A DNA stretch of 64,000 bases from Caulobacter endophyticus (GTDB taxonomy: Bacteria > Pseudomonadota > Alphaproteobacteria > Caulobacterales > Caulobacteraceae), in the NCBI RefSeq assembly GCF_003116815.1, contig NZ_QDKQ01000026.1, positions 1 to 64,000 of the forward strand. The letters run 5' to 3'. The position numbers and the translations under genes are program-made. Below the pieces are notes generated by a model. The model searched no databases. It had not been told where the DNA came from and saw only the letters and a program-made list of their open reading frames with translations. This document shows positions 9,151-18,854 of this stretch, one piece after another (position 1 is the stretch's first letter; each line of letters begins with the position of its first letter).

Positions 9151-11498
9151 ATCCCAAAAAGGAAGCGTCGGCCGGCAAGCGCCTGCCCTACGCGCGCCTG
9201 CTGGACGATCGCACGATCGAGATGCGCGACGGCCTCCTGATGCAGGTGATTCACCTGGCCGGCCTGCCGTTCGAGACGGCCGACAGCGAGACCCTGAACT
9301 ACCGCAAGGCCGTGCGCGACGTGATGCTGCGGGGCCTGGCCTCCTCGCGCTTCGCCGTCTACCACCACATCATCCGCCGCGAGGCCCGCGTCGGCACGCA
9401 AGGCGCGTTCGCCGACGACTTCAGCGCTCGCCTCGACGCCGAGTGGAGCGCCCGCCTTTCGGGCCGCAAGCTCTACGTCAACGACCTCTTCCTGACGATC
9501 GTGCGCCGGCCGCTGCAAGGCCAGGGCGGCCTGATCGACAAGGCCCTGCGCCTGGCCAAGGGTCCGACCCAGACCGCCGGCCAGAAGGCCCAGGACCGCC
9601 GCGAACTCGACGCCGCCCGCGACGGCCTGGTCTCGGCCCTGGCGCCCTACGGCGCGCGGGTGCTGGGCCAGTACGAGGGCGCCAACGGCGCCTGCTCCGA
9701 GCCGCTGGAATTCCTGTCCTGCCTCTATAACGGCGAGATGCGTCCCGTGCTGGCGCCTGAAGGCGACGCGGGCGAGTACCTGCCCTATCGCCGCGTGAGC
9801 TTCGGCCATGAGACCCTGGAGCTGTCGCGCGCCGGCGCCCTGGCGCGCAGCTTCTCCTCGATCGTCTCGGTCAAGGACTACCCGGCCCAGACCACGCCGG
9901 GGATGCTGGACGACCTGCTGCGCCTGCCCTGCGAGATGGTCGTCACCCAGAGCTTCGGCTTCGTCGACCGCCAGCCGACGCTGGACCGCATGAACCTGGC
10001 CCTGCGCCGCATGCGCGCGGCCGACGACGATGCGATCAGCGTCAAGGCCGACCTGATCCGCGCCAAGGACGACGTGGTCAGCGGCCGCGCCGCCTTCGGC
10101 GAGCACCACCTGTCGGTGCTGGTGCGCGGCGAGAGCCTCGACAGCCTCGACCAGTCCACCGCCGAGGTGATGAGCGCCTTCACCGAGATGGGCGCCATCG
10201 CCGTGCGCGAGGACGTCAACCTGGAGCCGGCCTTCTGGGCGCAGTTTCCTGGCGCCTTCAAGGACATCGCCCGCCGCGCGCTGATCTCGACCGCCAATTT
10301 CGCCGGCTTCGCCAGCGGCCACAACTTCCCGGTCGGCAAGGCCCTGGGCAACCACTGGGGTCCGGCGGTGACGCTGCTGGAGACCACTTCGGCCGGCCCC
10401 TACCACTTCAACTTCCACAAGGGCGACCTGGGCAACTTCACGATCATCGGCCCGTCGGGCTCGGGCAAGACCGTGGTGCTGAACTTCCTGCTGGCCCAGG
10501 CCCAGAAGTACAAGCCGCGCACGGTCTTCTTCGACAAGGACCGGGGGGCCGAGATCTTCCTGCGCGCCATCGGCGGCCGCTACGAGGTGTTGCGTCCCGG
10601 CGAGGCCACGGGCTTCAACCCGCTGGCGCTGGAGGACACGCCGGCCAATCGCCGCTTCGTCGCCGACTGGGTCGCGCGTCTGGTCTCCCAGCCCGGCGAG
10701 ACCCTGACGCCCGACGACCTGGCCCGCATAAAGGACGCCGTCGACGCCAACTACGACCAGGCGCCGCGCTTGCGCCGCCTGCGGTTCTTCGCCGAGCTGT
10801 TCAAGGGCGCGCGCCGCCCGGACGCCGCCGACATCTCGGCCCGGCTGGCGCCGTGGCACGGGACCGGCGAGCACGCCTGGCTGTTCGACAACGCGCAGGA
10901 CGGCCTGGACCTGTCGGCCGCCACCCTCGGCTTCGACATGACCCAGCTGCTGGACGACCCCGCCCTGCGCACCCCGGCCATGATGTACCTGTTCCACCGC
11001 GTGGAGCAGCGCTTGGACGGCCACCCCACCCTGATCGTCGTCGACGAGGGCTGGAAGGCGCTGGACGACGACGTCTTCGTCGCCCGGATCAAGGACTGGG
11101 AAAAGACCCTGCGCAAGCGCAATGGCCTGGTGGGCTTCGCCACCCAGTCGGCCCAGGACGCCCTGGAAAGCCGCATCGCCAGCGCCATCGTCGAGCAGGC
11201 CGCCACCCAGATCTTCATGGCCAATCCCAAGGCCCAGGCCCGCGACTACTGCGAGGGCTTCGGCCTGACCGAGCACGAGTTCGAGCTGGTCCGCAGCCTG
11301 CCCGACACCGCCCGCTGCTTCCTGATCAAGCATGGGACCGACAGCGTCGTGGCCCGCCTGAACCTCGCCGGTTCGCCCGAGCTGCTGACGGTGCTTTCGG
11401 GCCGCGAGAGCACGGTGCGCAAGCTGGACGTCCTGCGCGAACGCCTGGGCGACGCGCCGGAGGCCTGGATGGCCAAGCTGTTGAAGGAGGCCGCATGA
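9129..11498 (+). CDS. virB4: VirB4-type secretion ATPase
   Basis: A 789-residue ATPase that energises pilus biogenesis and substrate transfer at the inner membrane. The Walker A motif GPSGSGKT is at about residues 441-448 and Walker B LIVVDEGWKAL about 190 residues later; the N-terminal CagE/TrbE domain precedes them. Length and motifs are intact. The ATG at 9129 lies within virB3. The stop overlaps the virB6 start as ATGA. Confidence 0.95.
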   Translation: MQQLPTVNPKKEASAGKRLPYARLLDDRTIEMRDGLLMQVIHLAGLPFETADSETLNYRKAVRDVMLRGLASSRFAVYHHIIRREARVGTQGAFADDFSARLDAEWSARLSGRKLYVNDLFLTIVRRPLQGQGGLIDKALRLAKGPTQTAGQKAQDRRELDAARDGLVSALAPYGARVLGQYEGANGACSEPLEFLSCLYNGEMRPVLAPEGDAGEYLPYRRVSFGHETLELSRAGALARSFSSIVSVKDYPAQTTPGMLDDLLRLPCEMVVTQSFGFVDRQPTLDRMNLALRRMRAADDDAISVKADLIRAKDDVVSGRAAFGEHHLSVLVRGESLDSLDQSTAEVMSAFTEMGAIAVREDVNLEPAFWAQFPGAFKDIARRALISTANFAGFASGHNFPVGKALGNHWGPAVTLLETTSAGPYHFNFHKGDLGNFTIIGPSGSGKTVVLNFLLAQAQKYKPRTVFFDKDRGAEIFLRAIGGRYEVLRPGEATGFNPLALEDTPANRRFVADWVARLVSQPGETLTPDDLARIKDAVDANYDQAPRLRRLRFFAELFKGARRPDAADISARLAPWHGTGEHAWLFDNAQDGLDLSAATLGFDMTQLLDDPALRTPAMMYLFHRVEQRLDGHPTLIVVDEGWKALDDDVFVARIKDWEKTLRKRNGLVGFATQSAQDALESRIASAIVEQAATQIFMANPKAQARDYCEGFGLTEHEFELVRSLPDTARCFLIKHGTDSVVARLNLAGSPELLTVLSGRESTVRKLDVLRERLGDAPEAWMAKLLKEAA

Positions 11499-12703
11499 CT
11501 CCGGTCGCCTGCCCTTCGCCCGACGCGGCCCTGGTCCAGGGCCTGATCGGTTCGGTCGACTGCCAGGTGCACGGCCTGGCCCAGGCCGGCTACGCGGCCC
11601 TGTCGGCGCCCGGCTCGCCGGTCTCGACCCTGCTGACGGTGCTGATGACGCTGTACGTGGCCTTCATGGGCTACCGTCTGGTGCTCGGCCGGGGAGCCTT
11701 GCGCATCGGCGACGCCACCATCGCGGCGGTGAAGCTGGCCCTCGTCGTCGCCCTGGCCACCAACTGGGCGCTGCTGGAGACCCTGGTCTACGACCTGCTG
11801 TTCAAGGCCCCGGCCGAGGTCGGCGCCCTGCTGCTGGGCCAACTGGACGGCGGCGGGACCGGCAAGCTCGATCCCTATGTTCGCCTGCAGTTCGCCTTCG
11901 ACGCGCTGCAGGACGCCGCCCAGCATTTCGCCACCCGCGCCGGCGCCCGCGACGCGGCCCTGCAGGGCGGCCCCGGCTTCGCGGCCTTCGCCGCCAATGT
12001 CGGCGGCCTCGTCACGCTGTTGACCAGCCTGGGCGTGGTGCTGGCCTGCAAGGTGGTGCTTTCGGTGCTGCTGGCGCTCGCCCCCATCGTGGCCGGCCTG
12101 TTGCTGTTCGAGACCACCCGCGGCCTTGTCGAAGGCTGGCTGAAGGCGATGATCGCCCTCTCTATCCTGCCGATGATCGCCACCCTCGCCCTGTCGCTTG
12201 AGCTGGCGATGATGGCCCCGTCCCTTAAGGCCCTTGCCGCCATGAAGGACGTCCAGCAGTTCGCCGAGCTCGACATGGGTCCGGCGATCACCGTGCTGGT
12301 GCTGAGCCTCGTCTTCGCCGTCGTGCTGGTGGCCGCCGCCATAGCGGTGTGCGTGATCGCCGCCGGCCTGCGCCTGCCGCGCGAACGCCAGATCGGCCAG
12401 GACGTCTCGCCGGTCTCCGCATCCGGCGGCGGCTCGAGCGCCGCGCCGCTGGAGCCGCCGTCGCGCGCCGCCCACGTGGCCGCCGCCGCCGTCAGCCTGG
12501 CCCGTCGCGAGGAGCAGGCCGCCAGCGCCGCCGCGTCCTCCCCTGTCGGTCCGCGCCGCCTGGTGGTGGTTTCCGACCGCACGCAGACCGCGTCCGCCGC
12601 CGGTTCGCCCCCCGCCCAGGCCGCCGCCGTTCCGCTGGGCGCCAGCTATCGCCGCCCGGCCGCCCCCCGCCTCGCCGCCTCCGGAGCCCGGAGAGACCAG
12701 TGA
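11495..12703 (+). CDS. virB6: VirB6/TrbL-type polytopic channel protein
   Basis: A 402-residue inner-membrane protein with at least six hydrophobic segments between residues 35 and 290, including the conserved Trp-containing region ATNWALLETLVYD. The last ~110 residues are soluble and Ala/Ser/Pro-rich. VirB6 contributes to the translocation channel. It begins at ATG overlapping the virB4 stop and ends 30 bases before the preferred virB9 start. Confidence 0.88.
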   Translation: MTPVACPSPDAALVQGLIGSVDCQVHGLAQAGYAALSAPGSPVSTLLTVLMTLYVAFMGYRLVLGRGALRIGDATIAAVKLALVVALATNWALLETLVYDLLFKAPAEVGALLLGQLDGGGTGKLDPYVRLQFAFDALQDAAQHFATRAGARDAALQGGPGFAAFAANVGGLVTLLTSLGVVLACKVVLSVLLALAPIVAGLLLFETTRGLVEGWLKAMIALSILPMIATLALSLELAMMAPSLKALAAMKDVQQFAELDMGPAITVLVLSLVFAVVLVAAAIAVCVIAAGLRLPRERQIGQDVSPVSASGGGSSAAPLEPPSRAAHVAAAAVSLARREEQAASAAASSPVGPRRLVVVSDRTQTASAAGSPPAQAAAVPLGASYRRPAAPRLAASGARRDQ

Positions 12704-12732
12704 CCCCGCTTGCCCGTTCCGGAGTTTCGCCC

Positions 12733-13455
12733 GTGAAGCGTTCGCTTCTGGCCCTGTCGATCGCCTGCATGCTCGCCACGCCGGTCATCGCCCAGACAGC
12801 CGCCCCGGCCGTCTCGGCCGACCCGCGCATCCGCACCCTGCCCTACGACCCCGACCAGGTTTATCGCCTGAGCGGCGTCATGGGCTTCCAGACCATGCTG
12901 GAATTCGCCCCCGACGAGCGGATCGAGAACGTCTCGATCGGCGACGCCCTGGGCTGGCAGGTGACGCCCAACAAGCGCGCCACCCTGCTGTTCCTCAAGC
13001 CGGTGGATCGCGCCCCGGTCACCAACATGACCGTCGTCACAGACCGCCGCCGCTACGTGTTCGAGCTGTCGGTGTCGCCGGGCGGGGCGGATGCGGCCTA
13101 CGTCGTGCGCTTCCGCTATCCGGCCGTTCCGGTCGAGATCGCCGCCCCGCCGGCCAAGCCGGCCGCGGTCGAGCCGGCGCGCAACGCCGCCTACACCATC
13201 AAGGGATCAGCCGCCCTCGCCCCCGCCCGCGTGTTCGACGACGGCCGCGCCACCTACTTCGCCTGGCCGAGCCAGGCCGAACTGCCGGCGATCTTCGTCA
13301 TCGGCGCCGACGGCTCGGAGGGCCTGGCCAACGCCGTGGTCAAGGACGGCTATCTGGTCGTCGACCAGCTGGCGCCGCGCTTCGTGCTGCGCAGCGACAA
13401 GGCCACCGCCACCGTCGTCAACGCCGCCTGGCAAGGCCCGGGGAAGGCCCGATGA
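12733..13455 (+). CDS. virB9: VirB9/CagX/TrbG-type outer-membrane core component
   Basis: A 240-residue periplasmic/outer-membrane protein of the secretion core complex. It has a signal peptide (KRSLLALSIACML...AQT), an N-terminal beta domain with ADPRIRTLPYDPDQVYRL, a flexible Ala/Pro linker, then the C-terminal OB-like domain with DGRATYFAWPSQAELPAIF, which would pair with VirB10. I chose GTG at 12733, which has GGAG eight bases upstream; a GTG at 12700 overlapping the virB6 stop is the alternative. Confidence 0.9.
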   Translation: MKRSLLALSIACMLATPVIAQTAAPAVSADPRIRTLPYDPDQVYRLSGVMGFQTMLEFAPDERIENVSIGDALGWQVTPNKRATLLFLKPVDRAPVTNMTVVTDRRRYVFELSVSPGGADAAYVVRFRYPAVPVEIAAPPAKPAAVEPARNAAYTIKGSAALAPARVFDDGRATYFAWPSQAELPAIFVIGADGSEGLANAVVKDGYLVVDQLAPRFVLRSDKATATVVNAAWQGPGKAR

Positions 13456-14582
13456 CCCACGACATCGATCCGCGCCTCTCGCCCCAGGTCCAGGACGACC
13501 TGGCCGCCGCCGACGCTCAGGCCCGCCCCGTGGTCGGCAAGGCCGGCGGCGTTTCCAACCTCGCTATCATGGCCGGCTTCGGCGTGTTCGGCGTCGCCGT
13601 CTTCGCCTGGCTGTCGAGCCATCGCGCCGATGCGAGCCAGCGACAGCCCGCCGCCGCGCCGCCCGCCGCCGCCCAGCCCGCGCCGGTTGCGAAGCTCGCC
13701 CAGGTGCAGGGGCCGCTCTACGCCGTGCCCGCGCCGCAGTTCACGGTCGACAACAGCGCCCCGGCCGAGCCGCCGCCTGCGCCCGTTTATGCGCCGCCGC
13801 CTCCGGCCGCGGTATTCGCCGGTCCCGTGGACGATTCCGGCCGCCGCCGCGCGCCGACCCTGGTCGTCGACCTCAGCGACCGGGGCCAACCCGCTGCCAG
13901 GCCCACGCCCGGCAGCCCCGCGGCCGCCGCCGGCGAGGCCACGCGCGTCGCCGCCCTCAATCCCGACGAGCGCTTCGCCGACCGCGTGGGCCTGGACGAG
14001 GCCGCGCCCGCCAAGGCCAGCGCCATGCAGGACCTCGACGCGGTCATCCCGCAGGGCGCGGTGATACCGGCGGTAATGGAGACGGCGATCAATTCCGACC
14101 TGCCGGGCCTGGCCCGCGCCATGGTCACCCGCGACGTGAAAAGCTTCGACGGATCGACCGTGCTGATCCCGCGCGGCAGCCGCGTCATCGGCCAGTACAA
14201 GTCGGGCCTGGCGCTGGGCGCCAGCCGCGTCTTCGTGATCTGGACCCGGGTGATCCGCCCCGACGGTGTGTCGGTGCAGATCGGCTCGCCCGCCGCCGAC
14301 CCGCTGGGCCGGGGGGGCCTGGAGGGCAAGGTCGACCGCCACTTCTTCACCCGCTTCGGCGGCTCGATCCTGACCTCGGTGCTCAGCGCCGGCGTCGCGG
14401 CGGTCAGCAACAGCCGGGCCAATTCGCAGATCTATATCGGCTCGATGTCCGAGGCGGCCAACCTCGCCAACGCCGCCAAGGGGACCAGCACCTCGCCGAC
14501 CATCAAGACGCCGCAGGGCGCGCCGGTGACCATCTTCGTGGCCCGCGATCTCGACTTCTCGGGCGTGCGGGGCCGCAAATGA
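13452..14582 (+). CDS. virB10: VirB10/TrbI-type envelope-spanning scaffold
   Basis: A 376-residue protein with a short cytoplasmic N-terminus, one membrane helix (about residues 36-54), a long Pro/Ala-rich periplasmic stretch and a C-terminal beta-barrel domain recognisable from VIPQGAVIPAVMETAIN, VLIPRGSRVIGQY and VTIFVARDLDF. VirB10 links the inner-membrane ATPases to the outer-membrane pore. It overlaps both neighbours by four bases (ATGA). Confidence 0.92.
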   Translation: MTHDIDPRLSPQVQDDLAAADAQARPVVGKAGGVSNLAIMAGFGVFGVAVFAWLSSHRADASQRQPAAAPPAAAQPAPVAKLAQVQGPLYAVPAPQFTVDNSAPAEPPPAPVYAPPPPAAVFAGPVDDSGRRRAPTLVVDLSDRGQPAARPTPGSPAAAAGEATRVAALNPDERFADRVGLDEAAPAKASAMQDLDAVIPQGAVIPAVMETAINSDLPGLARAMVTRDVKSFDGSTVLIPRGSRVIGQYKSGLALGASRVFVIWTRVIRPDGVSVQIGSPAADPLGRGGLEGKVDRHFFTRFGGSILTSVLSAGVAAVSNSRANSQIYIGSMSEAANLANAAKGTSTSPTIKTPQGAPVTIFVARDLDFSGVRGRK

Positions 14583-15559
14583 CCCATCACGCCCCGATGG
14601 GGGTCTATCTGGAGGCCTACCTCGCGCCGCTGGCGCCGTGGCTGGCCGATCCGGCGGTGACCGACCTTTATATCAACCGGCCCGGCGAACTGTGGGTCGA
14701 GCGACTGGGCGGCGCCCTCGCGCCCGTCGCCGTTCCCGAGCTGGACGAGACCAATCTCTGGCGCCTGGCCCGCCAGGTCGCCGCGCTGGCCCACCAGGGC
14801 GTCAGCCGCGAGCACCCCCTGCTGTCGGCCGTGCTGCCCGGCGGCGCGCGAGTGCAGGTCGTCGCCCCCCCGGCCACGCGCGGCGGCGTCGTCATGGCCA
14901 TCCGCAAGCACGTGGTCTCCGACCTGTCGCTCGACGACTACGCCGCCGCCGGCGCCTTCGATCGCGCGACGACGCCGCAGCTCCGTCCCGATGCAGCGCT
15001 GCGGGCCCTGCTCGACGCCGGCGACGTGCGCGGCTTCCTTTCGGCCGCCGTGCGCGCGGGCAGGAACATCGTCGTCAGCGGCGGCACCTCGACCGGCAAG
15101 ACCACCTTCCTCAACGCCTTGCTGAAAGAGGTCCCGCTAGACCACCGCCTGGTGCTGATAGAGGACGCGCCCGAGATCCGCCTCGCCCATCCCAACGCCG
15201 TCGGCCTGGTGGCCGCGCGCGGCGAGCAGGGGCAGGCCCGGATCGGGACCGAAGACCTCCTGCAGGCCAGCCTGCGCCTGCGGCCCGACCGGATCATCCT
15301 GGGCGAGCTGCGCGGGGCCGAGGCCTTCAGCTTCCTGCGCGCCGTCTCCAGCGGCCATCCGGGCTCGATGACCACGGTCCACGCCGACGACCCGTGCGGC
15401 GCGGTCGAGCAGCTGGCCCTGATGGCCCTGCAGGCCGGCGCCAACCTGCGACGCCAGGACGTGGTCGATCATGTCGAGCGCGTCGTCGACGTCTTCGTCC
15501 AGCTTCATCGCCAGGACGGCGTCCGCGCCGTCCGGGAGATCGTGTTCACAGACCGCTAG
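14579..15559 (+). CDS. virB11: VirB11-type traffic ATPase
   Basis: A 326-residue hexameric ATPase of the VirB11/PilT class that drives substrate transfer. The Walker A motif GGTSTGKT is near residue 168, the Asp box is LVLIEDAPEI, Walker B is DRIILGELRG and the His box GHPGSMTTVHADD; all are intact. It is the last gene of the virB operon. No VirD4 coupling protein, relaxase, VirB5, VirB7 or VirB8 was found between 7.9 and 15.6 kb. Confidence 0.95.
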   Translation: MTHHAPMGVYLEAYLAPLAPWLADPAVTDLYINRPGELWVERLGGALAPVAVPELDETNLWRLARQVAALAHQGVSREHPLLSAVLPGGARVQVVAPPATRGGVVMAIRKHVVSDLSLDDYAAAGAFDRATTPQLRPDAALRALLDAGDVRGFLSAAVRAGRNIVVSGGTSTGKTTFLNALLKEVPLDHRLVLIEDAPEIRLAHPNAVGLVAARGEQGQARIGTEDLLQASLRLRPDRIILGELRGAEAFSFLRAVSSGHPGSMTTVHADDPCGAVEQLALMALQAGANLRRQDVVDHVERVVDVFVQLHRQDGVRAVREIVFTDR

Positions 15560-15633
15560 AGACGGCCTCCATCCACCTTGTTTTTCGTGTTCAGCGCGCC
15601 CGCACAGCGGGCGTGACCGGGGACTTCTGCGCC

Positions 15634-17349
15634 ATGCGTATCAAACTTCTAGCTTCGGGGACCGGGATCGGCCTGGCCCTCCTTCTGGCGGCCTGCAGCG
15701 GCGGCGGTGGAGGCGGCGGCGGCAGCGGCTCGTCCGCTCCCCAGGGCGGCGGCACGACGCCGACCGCCCCGCCCCCGCCCGTGGTGATCTCGGCGGCCGA
15801 GGCCTCGCGCCTGGCCAAGCAGGCCAGCTTTGGCCCCACGCCCGAACTGATCGACCAGATCGTCGCGGCCAAGAACGCCGGCGCCTGGATCGACCAGCAG
15901 TTCGCCCTGAGCGCCAGCACCTACGCCGACATCGCCGGCAAGCCGGTGGCGACCAACTTCTGCACGGCCCAGAACCTGACGGGCGCGGACCTGAACAACT
16001 GCAACCGCGACAACTTCGGCGCCCTGCCGATGGCCATGCGGTTTTACGCCAACGCCATGGGCAAGGACGACCAGCTGCGCCAGCGCACGGCCTTCGCCCT
16101 GTCGCAGGTCGTGGTGGCGTCCGACCTGGAGGTGCACACCACCGCGGGCCTGGCGACCTTCAACCAGATCCTGCTGGGCAACGCCTTCGGCAACTACAAG
16201 GACATCCTGCGCGAGGTGACCCTGAACCCGTTCATGGGCAAATTTCTCGACATGGTCGACAGCAACAAGTCGGCCCCCAACGAGAACTACGCCCGCGAGC
16301 TGATGCAGCTGTTCTCGGTCGGCACGGTGATGCTGAACATGGACGGCACGCCCAAGACCGGCGCCGACGGGGCGGTGATCGCCACCTACTCCAACGCCGA
16401 GGTCAAGGAAGTGGCCCGCGCCTTGACGGGCTGGACCTACGCCCGCCTCGATGGCGCGGCGATCAGCGACTACACCAAGGTCGACTATTCCAGGCCGATG
16501 ATCGTCAACGCCGCGCGGTTCGACACCGGCGCCAAGACGTTCCTGAACGTGACCATCCCGGCCGGCGCGACCCAGCAGCAGAACGTCGACACGGTGGTCG
16601 ACACCGTCTTCAACCACCCCAACACCGCGCCCTTCATCTCCAAGCGGCTGATCCAGCAGCTGACCCTGGCCAATCCCTCGCCCGCCTATGTGGGCCGGGT
16701 CGCGGCCGTCTTCGCCGACAACGGCGCGGGCGTGCGCGGCGACATGAAGGCGGTGATCAAGGCGATCCTGACCGACGCCGAGGCCCGCGGCTCGGCCGCC
16801 ACGCCGGGCAAGGTCAAGGAGCCGGTGCTGTTCCTGACGGGCCTGGCCCGCGGCATGGGCCTGAAGTCGGACGGCTACGCCTTCTACTACCGCGACAACG
16901 GCCTGGGGCAGATGCCTTTCCGCGCCCCGTCGGTGTTCAACTTCTATCCCTACGATTTCCCGCTGCCGCTGGGCTCGGGCGAGATGAGCCCGGCCAGCAA
17001 GCTGATGACCACCTCGACCATGATCGCCCGCCACAACCTGGCCTGGGACTGGACCATGGCCGGCGAGGCCACGCGCACCGAGTTCAAGGCCCAGGCCAGC
17101 ATCCCCGGCTCGACCGCCGTCGAACTGCCCTGGCCCCAGTGGGAGGCCCTGGCCGCCGACGAGGCCAGGATGCTGGAGCGCATAGACCTCGTCTTCCTCA
17201 ACGGGACCATGACCTCGGCCCAGCGCAGCGCGCTGTCATCGGCCATGGCCGCCGTCAAGAACACCGACCCCGCCGTCCAGGCGCGAAAGCGGGCGCAGGT
17301 CGCCCTCTACATCGTCGCCACGTCCCCCCACTTCCAAGTCGACCGCTGA
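15634..17349 (+). CDS. DUF1800 domain lipoprotein
   Basis: A 571-residue exported protein with a lipoprotein signal (LLLAAC, Cys near residue 16) followed by a Gly/Ser/Pro-rich spacer and one DUF1800 domain. Typical landmarks are RLAKQASFGPTPELID, the segment APNENYARELMQLFSVG, VKEVARALTGWTY and FRAPSVFNFYPYDF. DUF1800 proteins nearly always occur next to DUF1501 proteins, as here; their biochemical role is unknown. The start is the ATG at 15634; a GTG seven codons upstream is possible. Confidence 0.9.
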   Translation: MRIKLLASGTGIGLALLLAACSGGGGGGGGSGSSAPQGGGTTPTAPPPPVVISAAEASRLAKQASFGPTPELIDQIVAAKNAGAWIDQQFALSASTYADIAGKPVATNFCTAQNLTGADLNNCNRDNFGALPMAMRFYANAMGKDDQLRQRTAFALSQVVVASDLEVHTTAGLATFNQILLGNAFGNYKDILREVTLNPFMGKFLDMVDSNKSAPNENYARELMQLFSVGTVMLNMDGTPKTGADGAVIATYSNAEVKEVARALTGWTYARLDGAAISDYTKVDYSRPMIVNAARFDTGAKTFLNVTIPAGATQQQNVDTVVDTVFNHPNTAPFISKRLIQQLTLANPSPAYVGRVAAVFADNGAGVRGDMKAVIKAILTDAEARGSAATPGKVKEPVLFLTGLARGMGLKSDGYAFYYRDNGLGQMPFRAPSVFNFYPYDFPLPLGSGEMSPASKLMTTSTMIARHNLAWDWTMAGEATRTEFKAQASIPGSTAVELPWPQWEALAADEARMLERIDLVFLNGTMTSAQRSALSSAMAAVKNTDPAVQARKRAQVALYIVATSPHFQVDR

Positions 17350-17352
17350 GCC

Positions 17353-18711
17353 ATGACCCTTTCCCGCCGTGATTTCGGCCGGCTGCTCGCCGGCGCCTCC
17401 GCCACCGCCGCCCTCGCCCAGATCGGGGTTTCGGCCGCCGTCGCCGACACCTCCAGCTATCGGGCGATGGTCGGCATCTTCCTGTTCGGCGGCAACGACG
17501 CCTGGAACATGGTGATCCCTAACGACGAGCGTTACGCCGACTACGCCGCCAAGCGCGCGTCCATCGCCGTCAAGCAGGACGCCCTGATGCCGCTGACCGG
17601 CACGGCGTTCGGCCTGCACCCGGCCTTCGCGCCCCTGAAGGGCGCCTGGGACGAGGGCGCGCTCAGCGTGGTGCTCAACGCCGGCACGCTGTTCCAGCCG
17701 CTGACCAAGACCATCTACCAGAGCCGCCCTGACCTGCGCCCGCTGAACCTGATGTCCCACGAGGACCAGCAGAACGAGTGGCAGGGCATGCGCATGCGGG
17801 AAAAGAACCTCGACGGGTTCATGGGCCGCATCCTCGACAAGGCCGACCAGGCCGAGCTGCCGCCGCTGATCTCGATCGCCGGCTCGCAACTGGCCCTGAT
17901 CGGCAGCCGCAAGTCGCCGCTGATCCTGCCGTCGACCGGCGGCATCTCGCGCAACGGCTACAACGCCGCCAGCACGGACGCGGCCACGGTCGCGCGCCAG
18001 TCGGCGCTGAACGCCTTCTCCGACGCCTCGGCGTTCGGGGCTGTGACCGACTTCACCGGCCGGGGCATGTCGTCGGCCTACGCCCAGGCGGCGACGGCCA
18101 ACACCATCGTCAGCGCCACGACCTCGACCGTGGACCAGTACTTCAAGAACCCGAACACGGGCGCGACCCTGACCAGCGAGATCTCGCGCCAGCTATTGCG
18201 AGCGGCGCGGATGATCGAGGCCCGAAACACCCTGGGCCACGCCAAGCAGACCTTCTTCGTCAGCCAGGGCGGCTACGACACCCACAACGGCCAGGCCGCC
18301 TCGCACAACAGCCTGTACGCCGACCTCGCCATGGCCCTGGCCGGCTTCTACGCCGCCATGAAGGCGCTGGGCCTGGCCAACAACGTCACCGCCTTCACGA
18401 TGTCGGACTTCGGCCGGGTCTACAAACCCAACGCCAACGCCGGCACCGACCACGCCTGGGGCTCCAATCACCTGGTGCTGGGCGCGGCGCTATCGTCGCG
18501 CAAGGTCCACGGCCGCTATCCCGACACCACCTACGGCGGGGCCGAGGACGCCTACAACGACGGCCGCTGGATCCCCAGCATCGCCGTCGAGGAATACATC
18601 GGCGCCATCGCCCAGTGGTACGGCGTCTCGGCGGCCGACATGCCGTACGTCTTCCCCAACTGGGCGACCTGGAACGGCGGCGGACGGGGGCCCGTGCCGT
18701 TGTTCGGGTAG
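17353..18711 (+). CDS. DUF1501 domain protein, Tat-exported
   Basis: A 452-residue protein starting with a twin-arginine signal (SRRDFGRLLAG), so it is probably exported folded. It belongs to DUF1501, which is related to the alkaline phosphatase/sulfatase fold; GIFLFGGNDAWNMVIP, SQGGYDTHNGQ and TMSDFGRVYKPN...GTDHAWG are the family landmarks. It starts three bases after the DUF1800 gene stop and is certainly co-transcribed with it. Confidence 0.9.
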   Translation: MTLSRRDFGRLLAGASATAALAQIGVSAAVADTSSYRAMVGIFLFGGNDAWNMVIPNDERYADYAAKRASIAVKQDALMPLTGTAFGLHPAFAPLKGAWDEGALSVVLNAGTLFQPLTKTIYQSRPDLRPLNLMSHEDQQNEWQGMRMREKNLDGFMGRILDKADQAELPPLISIAGSQLALIGSRKSPLILPSTGGISRNGYNAASTDAATVARQSALNAFSDASAFGAVTDFTGRGMSSAYAQAATANTIVSATTSTVDQYFKNPNTGATLTSEISRQLLRAARMIEARNTLGHAKQTFFVSQGGYDTHNGQAASHNSLYADLAMALAGFYAAMKALGLANNVTAFTMSDFGRVYKPNANAGTDHAWGSNHLVLGAALSSRKVHGRYPDTTYGGAEDAYNDGRWIPSIAVEEYIGAIAQWYGVSAADMPYVFPNWATWNGGGRGPVPLFG

Positions 18712-18720
18712 TGGCCCCCA

Positions 18721-18854
18721 CTCCTCCCCCGCTTGCGGGGGAGGGGGACCGCGAAGCGGTGGAGGGGGCGAGACTTGGCTCATTGCCGGCCGTCGCCCCC
18801 TCCGTCACGGCGCTGATAGCGCCGCGCCACCTCCCCCGTTGCACGGGGGAGGAG
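18721..18854. repeat. Compound palindromic repeat overlapping the 3' end of the SDR gene
   Basis: Three nested inverted repeats: a hairpin CTCCCCCGCTTGCGGGGGAG (18724-18743), a pair GGAGGGGGCG (18761-18770) with CGCCCCCTCC (18793-18802), and a hairpin at 18830-18852 around CCTCCCCCGTTGCACGGGGG. The element resembles those at 39.4 and 53.8 kb and runs into the coding end of the minus-strand dehydratase gene. Confidence 0.7.
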
